Source: Angiostrongylus vasorum (lineage: Eukaryota > Nematoda > Chromadorea > Rhabditida > Metastrongylidae). Taken from it: a stretch of DNA of 64,000 bases. Positions 35,501-50,500 of this stretch are shown here, in pieces. The stretch covers positions 1,302,001-1,366,000 of the forward strand of contig JADANN010000375.1 in assembly GCA_018806985.1 (NCBI GenBank), written 5' to 3'. The notes beneath the pieces were generated by a model. It was not told where the DNA came from. It did no database searches and was given only the letters and a program-made list of their open reading frames with translations. A program made the translations under genes and the position numbers. How positions within the stretch are numbered: the stretch's first letter is position 1; every line of letters begins with the position of its first letter.

Positions 35501-38500
35501 TGTGCTGACCAATTTTTAAGTTCAGAATAACATTTTAGAAGCAAATATTACGTCTGTGTTACTGAATTACTTTAAAAACACTCGAAAACACCTAAGGGAA
35601 TGCTCGCCCGCCAATGGAAAATACATGTCGCGTTTGTATTAATATTCTTTTAAAACAAAGTAATCTTCCAGGACAGATCCGGTATCAGTTGAGGATGCTT
35701 TCACCTACATTGCACATTTGGTTTTGAGTGGGCAACGAGAAGTAGCTGATGCCGTTTCAGAAGATCTGAGAAATACAGCGCAAACCATCACCGTTACAGC
35801 CCTTCAAACGGTTCTTTTCAAAGACTACTGTCTTCACAAAGTTCTACTCAATGTATTATGCCATAATACTCATGCTTCGAGATTTAAGAAGAAGTTCAAT
35901 CTTACCAAACAGCAGCTTATGAGGATAGTAATTTGCGTGAGGACACGGCAGTTAAAACGGCTAATTGATGAGTAAGCTGTTCTTTTTTCTTCGACACTTT
36001 CGTGACGACGTTATTTTTTCATTAAACCAAGGCTATTCTCCTAGGATTACCAGACGTAAAGTACTCTTAATCATGAAAGACAGTTTTCTGTCTTCCCAGT
36101 CTCGCGATTGCTGAGAAAGAAAGCGACGCATTCAAAATCTCCTACCGAGGTTAATAGAAAGTCGATCCTGGGAATTGTTCCCTGTGTTACTTCATTTGTA
36201 TTATATAACAAGCTTTGGATTTGTCTCGGGACTCAGTAAAGCGAATTAACTCTTTCCAGCAAAAGTTTTTTTCAAAATGTAGTGAGCATAAAAATAGATG
36301 TCTTTTTTTTCTTTTTTCAACATTTGTTGTGGTGAAGCTAAAGATTTAATACAGAAAGCGTCCCAGGGAATGTTTTCGTTATAGAAGCAAGCAACCGAAA
36401 ATGAGTCGCATGTAATTCATACCGACCAAACTCTCTGTCTACGTGTGACTTATAAATCGCACATGTGGTCATGGATATGTTAAATTGAGCAGACAACCTT
36501 TTTTGTGTTCGTAGCTTTCCAAAGAAAACTGTTATATGTTTAGAGGAAAACTGGAGGAAGCGTTACAATTAGTGGTTGAGCAGAGTGTGGAATCAAATAG
36601 CGCCTTTGGTCAATACGAACTTGCAGCGGCTGCAATTCGAGCGTATGTTTACTTCTAAGTGTTAGAAAACTTATACATCAATACATCATAGTACTTATTG
36701 TGTGTGTTTATTTCATGGCTTTTGAACATTCTTTGTTTTCTACATGTATTCTTTAATTGATAAGCTTATACGAGGTTGAGAACATAGTTTTATTCGGCTA
36801 ATATTTCGACGTCTTCGTCTTCATCAGAGTCGGTATTCCGAGTCGGTGGACCAAAGTTGTTCATCTTCTCGATGTGGCATCTTCATTTTTGTATCGAGTC
36901 GGTTCTTCAGCTAAGCATCTCTCGAATGAGGGTAGTCTTACCTGGCGATTCTGTGTTATAAAGGATGATGCTTGTTGATAGTAGTGGTTGATCGGTGATA
37001 GCGACTTCTTCTTGTCTCTTTTCCTCCGTTTTTTCTCAAAATGATCAACAGTTACTGGAGAAAGTGTTTCACCATTAGCTTTTGAACTACTACAAAAGAT
37101 ATAAAGTTATTTGGTCCGATTTGCTGTTTATTGCTAGCTTTTTCTTATGCATGTAATATTGCAGCGAGAATATCGGAGTTCTGAAGAGTGTATTTGATGT
37201 CGTCAAGAGAACTCATGGTAAAGAAGTTGCATTTCTTGACTTGGCCATGGTTTTCTTCGAGGAAGGGCGTGCCGAACGAGCACTTAAATTACTTGATGTA
37301 AGTATTTCACGGAAGGCCTTTATCTTGCCTTGTTGACTTTTGGGCTCAACACTTATCACGAGTCCATCACGCTGTTTAATACTTTTCTCACAGGTACCGC
37401 AACTGAAAATTTCCGAAGGGAAATTAGAGTATTTCGTTAAACGAGCAATGGAGAATAATAGGGTATACATTTCTTTCAACCTGTTAATCATATAATCATC
37501 TCGGTCACTCTGATACTCGATCGTTTTTTAGCCCGATGTCCTTCGAGGACTTTTTACTGGTTTGTCTAAAAATGATCGAGCTTCAACTGTTGGCCTTAAT
37601 CGACTACTATTGCAACTTTGTCGACTATATTGTAGGTTTGAACCCAACACTGGGTTATTAATAATGTTTCCTATCTTTATTTCTTGTTCATATTATTTCC
37701 TTGGAGCTACATTGTGTAGGACTAATAAACCAAATTTATATTATTCCAATATCCAACTTTAAGATAAAGCCAATGACATATCCGAGTTGGAAAGCTTAGA
37801 AAAAGAAATAGAAAGCATTTCATTTCCGCTGGATCACAAAATGAGGACTGTGTTCGAGAACTTGCGACACAGGGTAAATTTCATTCCGTTGATCTATTCT
37901 TGTTATGCCACTTACTCATCCTTTATATAGGCTCGATATACCCTTTCTTTTTTAGAAGCTTGGAAAAGAATGAACTTGAAAGGACGTACTGCCAACAAGA
38001 TTTTTTTATCTATGGATATGTTTGTCTTCTGTTTTTTTTCTGCTTAGGAAAATATAGTACAAGTAAAGGTTTCTGAGTTTTAGGAAAATTCAAGTTGACC
38101 AGTGGTTGCTACCCTATGTGGATATAAATAAAATATACTTTTGTTTTCTTTTCCTTTATGGAAAGGTTCTACCACATGCAGTATCGAGGTTTTTATAACA
38201 TGTATATTGTTGAGACTTCTTTTATCAACAATAAATCCGTTCAGCTATGTGTGGTTTGGTCTCCAGACTACTTCCTTTGCTGCACAGTAGTCGTCATATT
38301 ATTGTGAGTTGTGGTGTAGAAGAAAGTGGTAATAAAGGGTAAAGGATAAAGTTGTCGGCGTTGAAGAATACCTTAGGGATGCCCTATGCATTCGACTTCA
38401 TTAAGGATCGACTTCATGGAACAGCCACTTCCTTTGTTACTTTTTTGATCTTCAATCACTACTACTTTCATGGAGTTACCCTTTATGTAAAAAGGACGCG

Positions 38501-41500
38501 TATGGTGCAGTGGTTGGAGGCGCCACTACGACACACACGTGGAAGCGATCCCCGCGCAAATGGCCCACCAAGCTTTCCATCTCTCCGGGGTCGGCAAATT
38601 GGTACCAGACTTGTCTGGGAGGATAGCAGCACTGGTTCGGTACATCGGTAGGCCACCGCGAGTCACTGTATAGGCCAGATATGCATTTAATCACCTCCAA
38701 CGATGCTTAATGAAGTCGAATGCATCGTGAATCCCACATGGATTGATCAACGCCGAGAGCTTTTTGTTCTACTCTTTATGTAGAGTTAGATGTGTTTTGT
38801 ATCATCAATTGACGTTTGCGGGTGTCGTTTAATTCTCATTTAACGGTTGTTTAAATTAAGCGTCATTAAATTCCCTTCATTCAGTAGCAGACAATTTTGC
38901 CGTGATAATCAATGACGCCACAGTATGCTTGTAAGACATGCTTACTGGCTTAATCCTTGCAGTCCATCATAGAGCTGCTTACGATTGTGTTATTCCAGAA
39001 ACGACACTGTTCTGTAGTTAACGTTGCCAAAGAGATGAAGGATATTTTACGGATAGCAGTGATAGGTGATTTAGAAGCGGCTATTCATAAGTACGACGAA
39101 TTTAGCCAATCAAATGATATTCCGGATTGGGGAGTTGTGAAATTCGGTAGTATATTGATTGCTAACGGTCGTAAGGAGCAGTCAGAACAGCTACTTAAAC
39201 ACTACTATGAGGAGTATGGAGGGAAGAGTCGTTTCGGTAGGCCGGTTTCATAATTTATTGTAAAGTTACACATGGAGTCGTGCGGCGCTGTGGTCGGAGG
39301 CGCCCTGGAATACACATGGTAGCCGTCCATGCGCTCCAGGCTCACCAAGCCTTCAATCCCCTCCGCGGTCAGCAACTGGGCACCAGGCTTGTCTGTGGGG
39401 ATAGCAGCACTGGATCGATACATTGGTAGGCCACCGCGAATCATTGTAAAGGCCAGATATGCATTCAGTCACCTCCAAATGGTGCTTAATGAAGTCGAAT
39501 GCATGGCGAATCCCTAAGGGATTGATCAACGCGTAATTTCTAGGCGCTTGGTTGCTCTTGAGAATTTCATTCGTTTTTTTGTGAATTTTCATTGTGTTAC
39601 CCTTATTGTTTCCTGCAAATTTACTTACTTATTTGAATGGCCCGTCGTCGTTAGTTGTGCGGGCTCCAGCACAATCTCCATTATTTGGAAATTCGCTAGT
39701 TAAGCCATTATGGTTCCCTGGAATCCTGAGGTCAGCATGGCCAAAGTCTGCCAATGGTCTTCACCACCACAAGCAGCCCTTGTGGATCAAAGGGAAATTT
39801 GCCACCATGTGACTTTGATACCAGGACTGTGGTGGATCCTAATATTGGTTTACTCTTAGATGGGCTTCCTCCTGGAAACGCCGGACTCTTTCTGAGCTTG
39901 AGAGACCTTGCTGGGGGTGAATCTCTCAGCTGTACATCGCAGCCCGACACCTCATGAACACCTCCCCAACTACGATGAGGCGGTAAACCGTTGGGAGGTA
40001 TTAACATTTACTCTGGCCAATTGCATAAAATCAGTGGGTTTTGTTAGTTAACAAGTTCGAGTATCATTGTTAACATGTTCGAGAAGAATATATGCAAGCA
40101 TCTTTCTCTCAAATGAGCTTTGAGCGATATTGTTTGAGTCATCATGGCGCCTTTCCATCAGATCTCACCTACAGACACTGGTGTATGGTCACTGTTCATC
40201 TATTGACCCAGGTAATACAAGACTGGAAAACTCGTTAAAGTCATTATGTTGGTCCGAACCACCTGGATCACCTGTCGTCCCTTCCATCGTCAACTGACTT
40301 GAACGTGCTGCAGCAAAGCTTCCGTTTCTCCCTGTCGCGCGCAAGAGTGACGCAGTCCGTTCCTTTCGCTTTAGAGATTCGTTAAGTATCATATCTTCCT
40401 CTACGGTCTCATAGTGAATTCTGATCATCGAATCGCTGGTCTTCCTGCAGTACGCTTGACATCCTGAGGAATTTAGTCACTAACGGCTCTAATGCGTCGG
40501 TTGTCGTCCATACGCATTACTTGTCTGGCCAACCTTATCTTCGACATCTTGATATATAGAACGGCACCTTTGATTTTCGATCGTTGACATGAATAGCGTT
40601 TCGGATCCGTTTCCTCACTTGAGTGATGTGGGATTCTCCTAGCATCGTCATTTCGACTGCGCGTTCAATAACGCTGAGTGACTATTCATCCTGCTAAAGC
40701 AGCGACCAGTTTTATGATGCATACGGAAGTACCGTCAAGTCGAAAAGTTGGCCACGGAATCGGGTGTTCTTTGTTCTCTTCATTACATTCTCAATGCTCT
40801 TGAAAGCTCCGGAAGTCGCTCGCTTCCTCCTGCTTAACTGTAGAGCTAGGCGGGTTCACCATTTTATTTCTCGACTTAGATAGACCTAGCTGAAGCATTC
40901 CGAGATATTCGTTCCGTTGAGCATGAATGGCGCATACGAAACCAATCCGTTCCTCATGAGCATCATTTTTGTGAGTTTTAGTCGAAGACCTGTCTTTCCA
41001 CAGGCTTTATGGAAGTCGGCAAGCATTCGCTCCTCATGGATAATATTTGATTTTATAAAAACGATGTCATCAGTAAGTGAAGATGGTGTAGTTGCCGAGC
41101 ATCGATTTTCTCTCCCGTGTTCTCCTGTCCCAGTGTTCGGATGACGTTCTTGAAGGCTTCTTTCTTAACTGAGTCAAACCTTTCCCTGGATCGATGAGAG
41201 TGAGACAGAGCGGTCTCCTGTACTCACTCTCAGGATACTTCATTCGGTCTTTTTATCGTGTGGATGTGGCCCATCGTACTGAATCTTTTCCAAACCCTGC
41301 TGGGTCCTATGGCTGTCTTTCGTCTAGTGTTCTGTCAATTCTGTTTGAAACAACTGAAGTGAAAGCTTTGTAGATGACAGAGAGTAAGCAAATTGGATGA
41401 TGGTCGGTGACATCGTGGAGATCACCCTTCCTGAACGACAACACGATCTTGGTGGTCTTCCACTAGGTGAGGACCTTGCATTTGGGCAGGTAAAATGTGG

Positions 41501-44500
41501 TGAGTCTAGCCAGTGTGTTTACGGTGACTGGCGGAAGGTTCTTCAAGTCTTCAGGTCTTATTCTCTCTTGATCTGGTGTTTCTTGATTTTTTCACCGACG
41601 AAATAGCATGTCGGATTTCGGAAGGGGAATCGGTAGTACGACATATCCACCCTCCTTTATTTCATATGACGGGAGCTGGACGTGGCTATCGAAGAGATCT
41701 GAGTAGTATTCGTGAATGATTTTCTCCATTGCCTTTCTGGATGCTATAACTGTTCCGTTAGGGCGTCGGAGTGCAGTCATCTTGGATTTGTAATTAGCTA
41801 TGCTTCGGTGGGCTTTACGATTCTTTTCTCTGCATCTGCAACTTCGACCATAACTGCTGCTCTTCCTTCTTTAAGATCTTTTATCGCCTGTCTGCATGAA
41901 TTGTTTTGCAAGTTCGGACTTGAATTAGCGGTTTCCTTTAGCTCATGCGATCTCGACGCTGTCCTCTGAGCTTGATTGTTCTCGGAAAGAGACGTCTCTT
42001 GGTGACTTTCGAACTTTTTAGCTTTCATAGCGCTAACGTGAAGATATTGAATGCGCTGATTACATCCGTCGTAGAGGTATTAATAGCGGCTTGTTACCAA
42101 CAACTGACTATTGAATAAATCCCAGTCTATGGTGGTTTAGGTGTTTGTTTTTTTTGAATTTAGCCGCTTTTTGTCCTTTCCGCGAGAAATAAAATTTTGA
42201 ACGAAGGAGGCGGTGGTCTGATCCTGTGTAGAATTTTGGGACAACAGCGACATCGGTGAGCAAAAACCATCTGTTTTCTATGATGTGGTCTAATTTGTTA
42301 TGCTACTCTCCACTGGTAGACTCCCACGTCCAGCGTTGAGAGTGAGGCTTTTTGGAATTGTCACTTAGCATGAATGATGTTGTTTATAATGACAAGTCAG
42401 ACAGCCACTCATCCTGGTCTTCCATTCGTATTCGTGGGTCCCAATATGACCTTCTTGAGATGTGCTTCCAGGTCCAATCTTAAAGTTGGGATCTTCATGA
42501 CGACTTTACAGAATGTATGAGGTTCTCTGTAGAACTTTTGCAGGTCTGTATAGGACGCTCCGACTTCGTCTTCGTCATAACTTAATGTTGGTGCGTAGAC
42601 GATGAACACTGTCAAAGCTGCTATTCATCCACATCTCTTCAACTGCAAACGTCCGATTCGGATTGTTAGTTATTCCAATGAGTCGTAGTCCGTGGGTATT
42701 CTCGTCCTGACGAGAATACCTAGATCATGGTTGATCCAAATACACTTCAGTTTTTTGTATTTGCTTTCTGCCTATTCCTTAAACGTAATCGTGGGTTCAA
42801 AGGTATCTGAGGTTCCGAGTTTGCTTATGTCCCAGCATCCCTGTGTTTATATTACACTTCTCTTCTTTTGGAATTTGTTGTGTTTAGCTAAACATGAACT
42901 CTAGCATAGCTGATGAAGCCTGTTAACATTTGTTCCGTCTGGCTGCTGATGGTCGGTATTATGTTGTCCTGAAAAGCCAAGATGGTACAGTCGGAAATGC
43001 TTATAAATGCTGAACTTCACACCTTTTTCCTCGCTTTGAAAATCTTAGTTTTAGCAAAAATGTGCCTTTGGTGACTTCCTCTTGCAGTACTGAATACCAT
43101 TACACCTCCTTGATGACGTATTCTCATGAAAATGCACTTCCCCATCACTGGAGTTCATCATGGTTCGGTAGTCGAGAAAATCGTTATCCATGTTATACAC
43201 CTCTTATCGTTTCCGTTTTTTTTAGGTGTTAGCTTACTCTTCTCCATGTTTTTCTTCGCTTTAACATGAAGAACAACGTGAAGGAGGAATTATACAAGAA
43301 AGAGAGCAGTATGGTCCACATTTGGATCTCTCAATGTTGCGACAGACCAACTAACTGATTCAGAACTCCGCACTCATTTTCAATTCAGCAATCCTCCCAA
43401 CGGTCTGTTATGCAGCAGAGGCGTGGGCTGATACCTCAACCACGTAAAGAATACTGAGCACCAACCACAAAGCGCTTAAGCGATGTGTTCTGAAGTTTAA
43501 CCGGCACTTACAATGTTTAGCCGTAATTCGAACCTTTGATCTTTGAAATCTGTCTCACTTGGAGACAAAGGAGAATACACGTCAACAGCGAGATATAGGT
43601 TGGCGCTCACAAATTGGGAAGAATAGACGACATATGAACGAAAACAACTGTAGAGTGGACTACGGGTGGATGAAAGTGTCCAGGACAACTACTTACACGA
43701 TATACGGGCATGTTCATGGATATCGTCAACCATATGCATTTGCAAATGAAAACGATTTCAGGATTGCGGAATGGGCCTCGTAGATTTCATGTTCAAAGCA
43801 GACGACCACCATGGGCGACCACTGAACGCAAAAGAAGGAATGAAAAATGTTCTGGCGCACGCAGTAGCAGTGAACACTGGTCATCCAACACCAAGCAAGC
43901 TAGCGAACACCAGTAGTACATTTGCGACAGCGCAATTTCAATGACAACTGTTTAAGGAGGTCATGGCTGTTTCGCAGAATACATACGACATACATTGTCG
44001 AACGGTGCTGGTCATCGCCGTGGATTTCAATGGTCAAAAACTGTATTTTCTGTGCTCGAATTACGCCAGTGAAAAAGAGATTGAACGTGATGTTCTATCG
44101 AATCCTCTTCTTTTTATGGTTTTTTTTATGCTGCCGGTTGTGAGTTCCCATTAGAAAAAGGAATGAGAAAAACGAAACTAACTATACACACCAAAGTGTT
44201 GCAGTTAAGGTAATCGTTGGATGTAATGCGTGTTATCGGCAACTAGCGGGCAAGAGCCATTGCCGACTGGAACCCATAGAATGTCAAGTGTACATCAGGC
44301 AGACTTTCAGCTGGATGATCAGAGTTTTCCATGAAGATTGTAAACGAGTGGCTACACCGTACATGTTATAGCTCTTGCATCTTGCTCGAAATAACCTCGA
44401 TCAGCTGTGATTCACACTTTTAAAATGTAATTGTTCAGTGCAGATATAAGTGATCCGTAAGTAAGTGAATAAAGCTAAATAAAGGACAAAGCGTTCGATG

Positions 44501-47500
44501 TTGATCAGTCTCTGAGGGATGCACCATGCATTCGACTTCATTAAGCACTGCTGGAGGTGACTGAATACGTATCTGGCCTTTACAAAAACTCGCAGTAGCC
44601 TACCGATGTATGGAGCCAGTGCTGCTATCCTCTCAAACAAGTCTGGTACCAATTTACCGATCTTCATTCCGGAGGGATGGACGGCTTGGTAAATCTGTGG
44701 CGCTGAGATTGAACCCATGTGTATTGCAGGTCTTCTCTATCCATGTAATTGTTGCTTTTCTGTGTACATTTGTGTACTCCTTAATGAGTAGTTGTTATCG
44801 GAATTCTCTTGGTTTTCGTATTTTGAATTACTTAACAATGCCATCATACAGTATGTAATGCTGGTTATGTGAATCCACTGCTTAGTCCATCGTTTGAATA
44901 TCACGCAGGTCGTAAAGCAAACACCTGCTGATATTATGGGTCCTATCCATCTACTGATGCGTTACGTATTCTTGATGTTTTATGACTGTTTCTCAGAGAA
45001 GAAAGGGTCCCTGGAAACCATAACATTATAACCACAAGATTGCTGAGATATTTGCAAAACTCCGGACCGCAGGTCCGATAAAACTAGCTGAGAGACAGGC
45101 GAAACGAAGGACCCGCATGCTGCGGTGGTGAACGCGTTACTCCCCGGTAAAGGTAAAAGTGCGTTCGTTCTCCACCGCAGACACCTGCGGTCCGGAGTTT
45201 TGCAAATATCTCAGCAATCTTGTGGTTTTATAGAAGGCAGAAAATAAAAAAGTAAAACATAACACTATCCTTTATTGCTGCGCTTCTTTTCTTACTTATA
45301 CTAATGAAGATAACTTACTTTATGGACTTGAGATGGTCGGCAGTTCAAAAAAGTGCTGAGAAAAACAGCAGCCGATGTTAGTATTTCAGCACGAAATTCG
45401 TTGATTAACGAGGATCAGGTTGTAGCAGCGCTGCAACGAGTATTGAACAGTTCCAGTGAGGAAGCAGTAGAGAACGCTCGTCGTTTTTATCAATGGCTTT
45501 TAGACTGGAAGTTCTGTTCCAATAAGGATGCCTATATTGTGCTTTTTGTTGAAAAAGCACTTCAACAGTGAGTTAGAAAGCAAATTCGTGATTTATACTT
45601 TAGATTTTTTGAGGAGGGATAATTGTTGCATGATATCGGAATGAATTAAAGAACACACTGTAAGATTAAAAGTTGTCATTAGGTGAGCTGCGTGTTCAAC
45701 AGAGGTGAATCTTGGATCTTACCTTTTCTTAAAGTGTTTTCCACAAAAATAGGAGATATTACTCCTCTTCTTTGAAGGAAGTATTCCATCTCACCAGTTT
45801 TCGTACCGTCCGTCCGTCCTTACTTTAGCAAATTTCAGTGCAGGGGAGATGATATTGCTTTCCCGACGTTGGAGTCGAGATACTTTTTATTGGAATTATT
45901 TTATATGACCCATCACTATAACGATGTTAACATGGATGTAAAAAGAGGAGTTAGGCAAAGTGATAGCATCTAGCCAAAATTACTTACTGCCAAAACGTTG
46001 TGGGAACATTGAACTAGGACAACATGGGGAATGAAAATCGACGGTCGGCAATTACACCCTCTTCGCTTTGCTGATAACATCGTTCTTGTAACGTCAAGCA
46101 TTAGGCAGATGGAACGAATGCTTGCTGACTTTAATAACGCTTGTGAAATGATTAGTCTTCGACTAAATCTCATAAAAACGGTGTTATGAAGAACGGCTTG
46201 GTTTGGTATGCTCAATTCACGCTGAGCGGAATGAATATCTCGAGTGCTGCGGCTTTATCTTGGTCGTGAAATCAACATGATGAACAACTTAGCTACAGAG
46301 TTGGGCACAAACAAGCGAGAGGCTTGGGGAGCTTTCAAGAGCATCGAGGATGTAATAAGGGAAACAATGAACACCCAATTCCGTGCCCACATTTCCAACT
46401 GCACGATTTAACGTATCGCAACTCAGCGTTATTGAACGCGCTGTCGAAAGGACGATGTTAGGAGTAACGCGTTCACCACCACACCATGCGGGTCCTTCGT
46501 TTCGCCTGTCTCTCAGCTAGTTCTATCGATCTTTTTGCCATCAGCAATCACCCGTCAACGGGATTGATCTGGGGAGCCCAAATCGGCATTGAACCCAGTT
46601 AAGCTGAGGCTAAAGTTATAATCACAATTTTAACCTTTTTGCCTACTGCCTACTCTTTTTGATGACAGGGTATATTGCGAAATATAACTTCAATGATTGC
46701 TGATGGCAAAAAGATCGATAGAACTAGCTGAGAGACAGGCGAAACGAATGACCCGCATGGTGTGGTGGTGAACGCGTTACTCCCCCGGAAAGGACAATAG
46801 CGCGTTCGTTCCCCACCATAGGCACCTGCGGTCCAGAGTTTTGCAAATATCTCAGCTTCGTTAATGTTAGGAGTATCCTGTGTCAGATAGCTGAGACAGA
46901 GAATCCGAAGCACTGACATACGTCCGCGATCAAAAAGTGAAAGACGCCACTCAACACGCCGAAATGTCGAAGATAAGATGTAGCAAATCCCATCAGTGAT
47001 TTTCTTTTAACCTTGGCATTGATCAGTAATTCACTGTTTTTTGTGGATGAACATCCACAAGTTTGATATTACAGCATTTATTAACACAGAATAGCACACG
47101 TTTCGGCGGTTTTGCCTTCTTCAGAGCGTGGAAAGGTCAGATTGACATGCGTTTTACTCAGTCAAACATTTTCATAATGTCAGCAGAGAAAACTTAACAC
47201 GTAAATTCCCACTCGCGTAATAAACAGCTTCTTTTAAATACTCACCGTTTTGTTCATAGTGAGTTTTCCAGTTATTTCGGGCGAGGAATGTCCCCTGGCT
47301 TAGGCCAAAGAATTGCTCTGAAGAATGGCACTAGGTCACGCGACATCACTGTGTTCAGCTTCTTTCAGTTCATTTTTGGATTTCTGGATTTTATCCAAAA
47401 CGCATTAAGAGTTTTACGCGCTGTTGTTTTGGATTCTTGTGCGAAGATAGTGACTTTTACTTCAAAAATCTTCTCCTTTTTGTCTTTGCATCCTATACGC

Positions 47501-50500
47501 GCCTAGTGGAGTGTTTGGTTTAACTTTAAATTTACTGCTTAAGTGTTCTTTTTACACGGACGCAGAGTGGTCCACCCATTTCGCCAACGTAGTCATCCCA
47601 AAAAGCATTACAAGAGATGAGATAAACCGTGCCCAAATTCATGCAATCACCATCGCTACTGTTAGGGAATATTGCGCAATTTTGTAAAACATGAAGCCGG
47701 ACACGTAATGCTTATGATTGACGACCGATGGAACAGCCATTTGTGACTGGATTCGTCGGACATTAAACGCATTGCAGAAAAAACCACCGCCCCAGTAGTT
47801 TAAGTCCCTTATGAAACGGTTGCTGCTTGAGAATTTTCCTTTCGTTGTCATTGTCACTGAGTGCTAATCAAATCGGTTCTCCCTACAGGTCTGGAATAGT
47901 TGGACTGGAGCGCTCCCAGTTGGATTGCCAGCAGTGAATTGTTGCTGGACAATTTTGTGCCGATTTCTCGACCTCGGAGATATGGAAGGCTTTGTGTACA
48001 CTGGGCGGGGTCGAAGCACGGTGTTCATGATAAACGGCAGCGTTACCATAGCTTCACCCGGGCCGGAAACGGAATGTGAATAAACGCATAGGTCGTGTCA
48101 AACATGGATGCGTGCACATGCATCATAAGTGGTTACGTTGAGGATATGAATATTTGTAGGCGTAAAACAAGAAAAAATGAACACGTGGTGTATTTGGCCA
48201 CATAATTTCCATCATGTATAGCATTTTAAGGCAAGTAAGTACTTACGGAATGTAGCAGGAAGCGTGCTAGTTGGAGATGTCGTGCAGTAGTTATACACGA
48301 ATAGTCAGGTCGATCTCGCATTGAGCCAAGAAAGTCGTTCATCCCACCAGGGCCGGCAGATTAGTATCAAACTCCCCTGCGATCAGTTGGCTGGCTCCTT
48401 TCAAGAAAAAGAGATGGTGCAAGCCTATGATGAGGGCGTAGGGACACAATGGCACAGCTACCCCAGGATTTGAGGGACGATCCGCTTGACCATCATTCAA
48501 CATTCAAAAAATAGCACCAAAAATCCTAAAGCAGCAGTCGAACTCACAGGCAAATCCGACAGCCTTCATAGTGGGGAACGACGAACACAATGAGGATGTG
48601 CTGACAACTGCATAATATTTGAAGTAAGATGATATAAAAAAGGAGTGCTCATAATAGTTTGAGGCCTTTACAGTAAGCATTTTAACAGTAAGGCAAAAAA
48701 ATATAAGTGTTATTTACAGGGCCCTTAAAATCAAACCAACACTTTAAGTTTATAGAGAATGAGAAAGTAGTGCTGGATTTTTTTCTTTTTTCTTTGTAAT
48801 ATTAACGACTTAATGATGTTGAGGTGTTTGCAAAAGTCCGGTGGGGAACGAGCGCAGTATTACCCTTTCCGGGAGCTAACTCGTTCACCACCACACCATG
48901 TGGGTCCTTCGTTTCGCCTGTCTCTCAGCTAGTTCTATCGATCTTTTGCCATCAGCGATCAGCCGTCAGCGGGATTGATCTGGGGGGCCCAAATCGGCAT
49001 CGAACCCAGTTAAGCTGAGGCTATGATTGAAATCGGATGGTTTTGTGGTAAACGCGTTATCCCCCGGAAACGGTAGTAGGGCGTTCGTTCTCCACCGCAG
49101 AAACCTGCCGTCCGTAGTTTTGAAGATATCTCAGCACGATTGTGGTTGTATTTCACGTAGTACCCTGCCGTGGAAAAATTGTAGTAGGCAGCAAATAAAA
49201 AAAATTAACATTAACGACTTAGTGTGATATCGCATTTAGCAATAACTCCGTCTATTTGTGTTAAATAATGTGTCGTCGTTTATAATATGAAAAGCATTGA
49301 TTTTAAGGCAAGAGAACAAATATGTTCCCGCAATCATACATTTTAGGTACGGAATTGATGCAGCGCTTGCAGAATTGGAACGGCTGAAGAGCCTCGGCCG
49401 CGTGAAATCGCTTCCTCGCACATTTCACCTGCTACTTTTCAATGCAATGAAGCATGGAACACCAGATGAAATATCTAGAGGTTTCATTTAATTTCGTTGA
49501 GGTAACGACTGATGAGAGACAAGGGTTGATCATTTTCAATAAGGTATCTCAAAGCTGAAAGTAATCAGTCGCTAAAATGTTTCTTCGAACAGTATAGAAT
49601 GCAGATTATTTTGTTTGAAAAGCGCTCTCAAGAAAGTGATTGTTTCAGAGCAAAGAAAGCTCGTAAACTATTTACTTGTTTATTTTTTGCACCACCTAAC
49701 TGCATGTATTATACGGATATCAGCACCTTTTTTCATTGATTTCGTTGTGTCATATCCATCATGATTGTTAGGCTGCCACTTGAGGACCTTGTGGGTTGAT
49801 CGAATTGATTCTTCGTGGAATCCTGAGGTAGCTTTTACTGGAACGTTTCCATATCTTCACATTAGTCATTTCTGATTATTTTCGTTCAGTGCTGGTCTCG
49901 AATTAATCCTTCCTGTAATCCTGAGATGCCTGTACTGGAATATTTCCGTGTCTTCACCATAGGGTCACCCTCATTTTTGGATTGGAAAGAGCTTTTCTCA
50001 GGCAACTCTGGTACAAATTTAGGGACACCGAAAAGAATGGAGTTTAGTGTGCTTTCGAAGCCTTAGCTTTTAAGTTGTCATGAATGTATTTAGTTTCGAT
50101 TGTTCATAGGTTTGGTTAGGAAATGCCAATTATCTGTGTGAGGCCAGTGGAGGTTATTGAACTTCACAAATCACCAAATGATTTAAGATGTCGATGCGTG
50201 TCAAAATGAAGTATTCACCTAGTACGCATATGCATTGAGGCATCTAATCCGTGTGAAATCTTTTAGGACAACGATTTTTCAATTTAGAGAACGGGTAGCG
50301 TTACAGTAATGATTGTGCTTGTTCCACTTCGCTCCAGCCCCACCAGAGCTCTCATCCCTCCTGAGTCGGAAAATTGGTACGGAACTTGTTTGGGAACGGT
50401 TCGCTCCCTCAGTTCCCGTTGAGAACGCTCTCTTTTGGCTGTCCCATAATTCAAGGGAGAATCGGCTCGACCGGCATTCAATGAAGTCCATGATGAAGAC

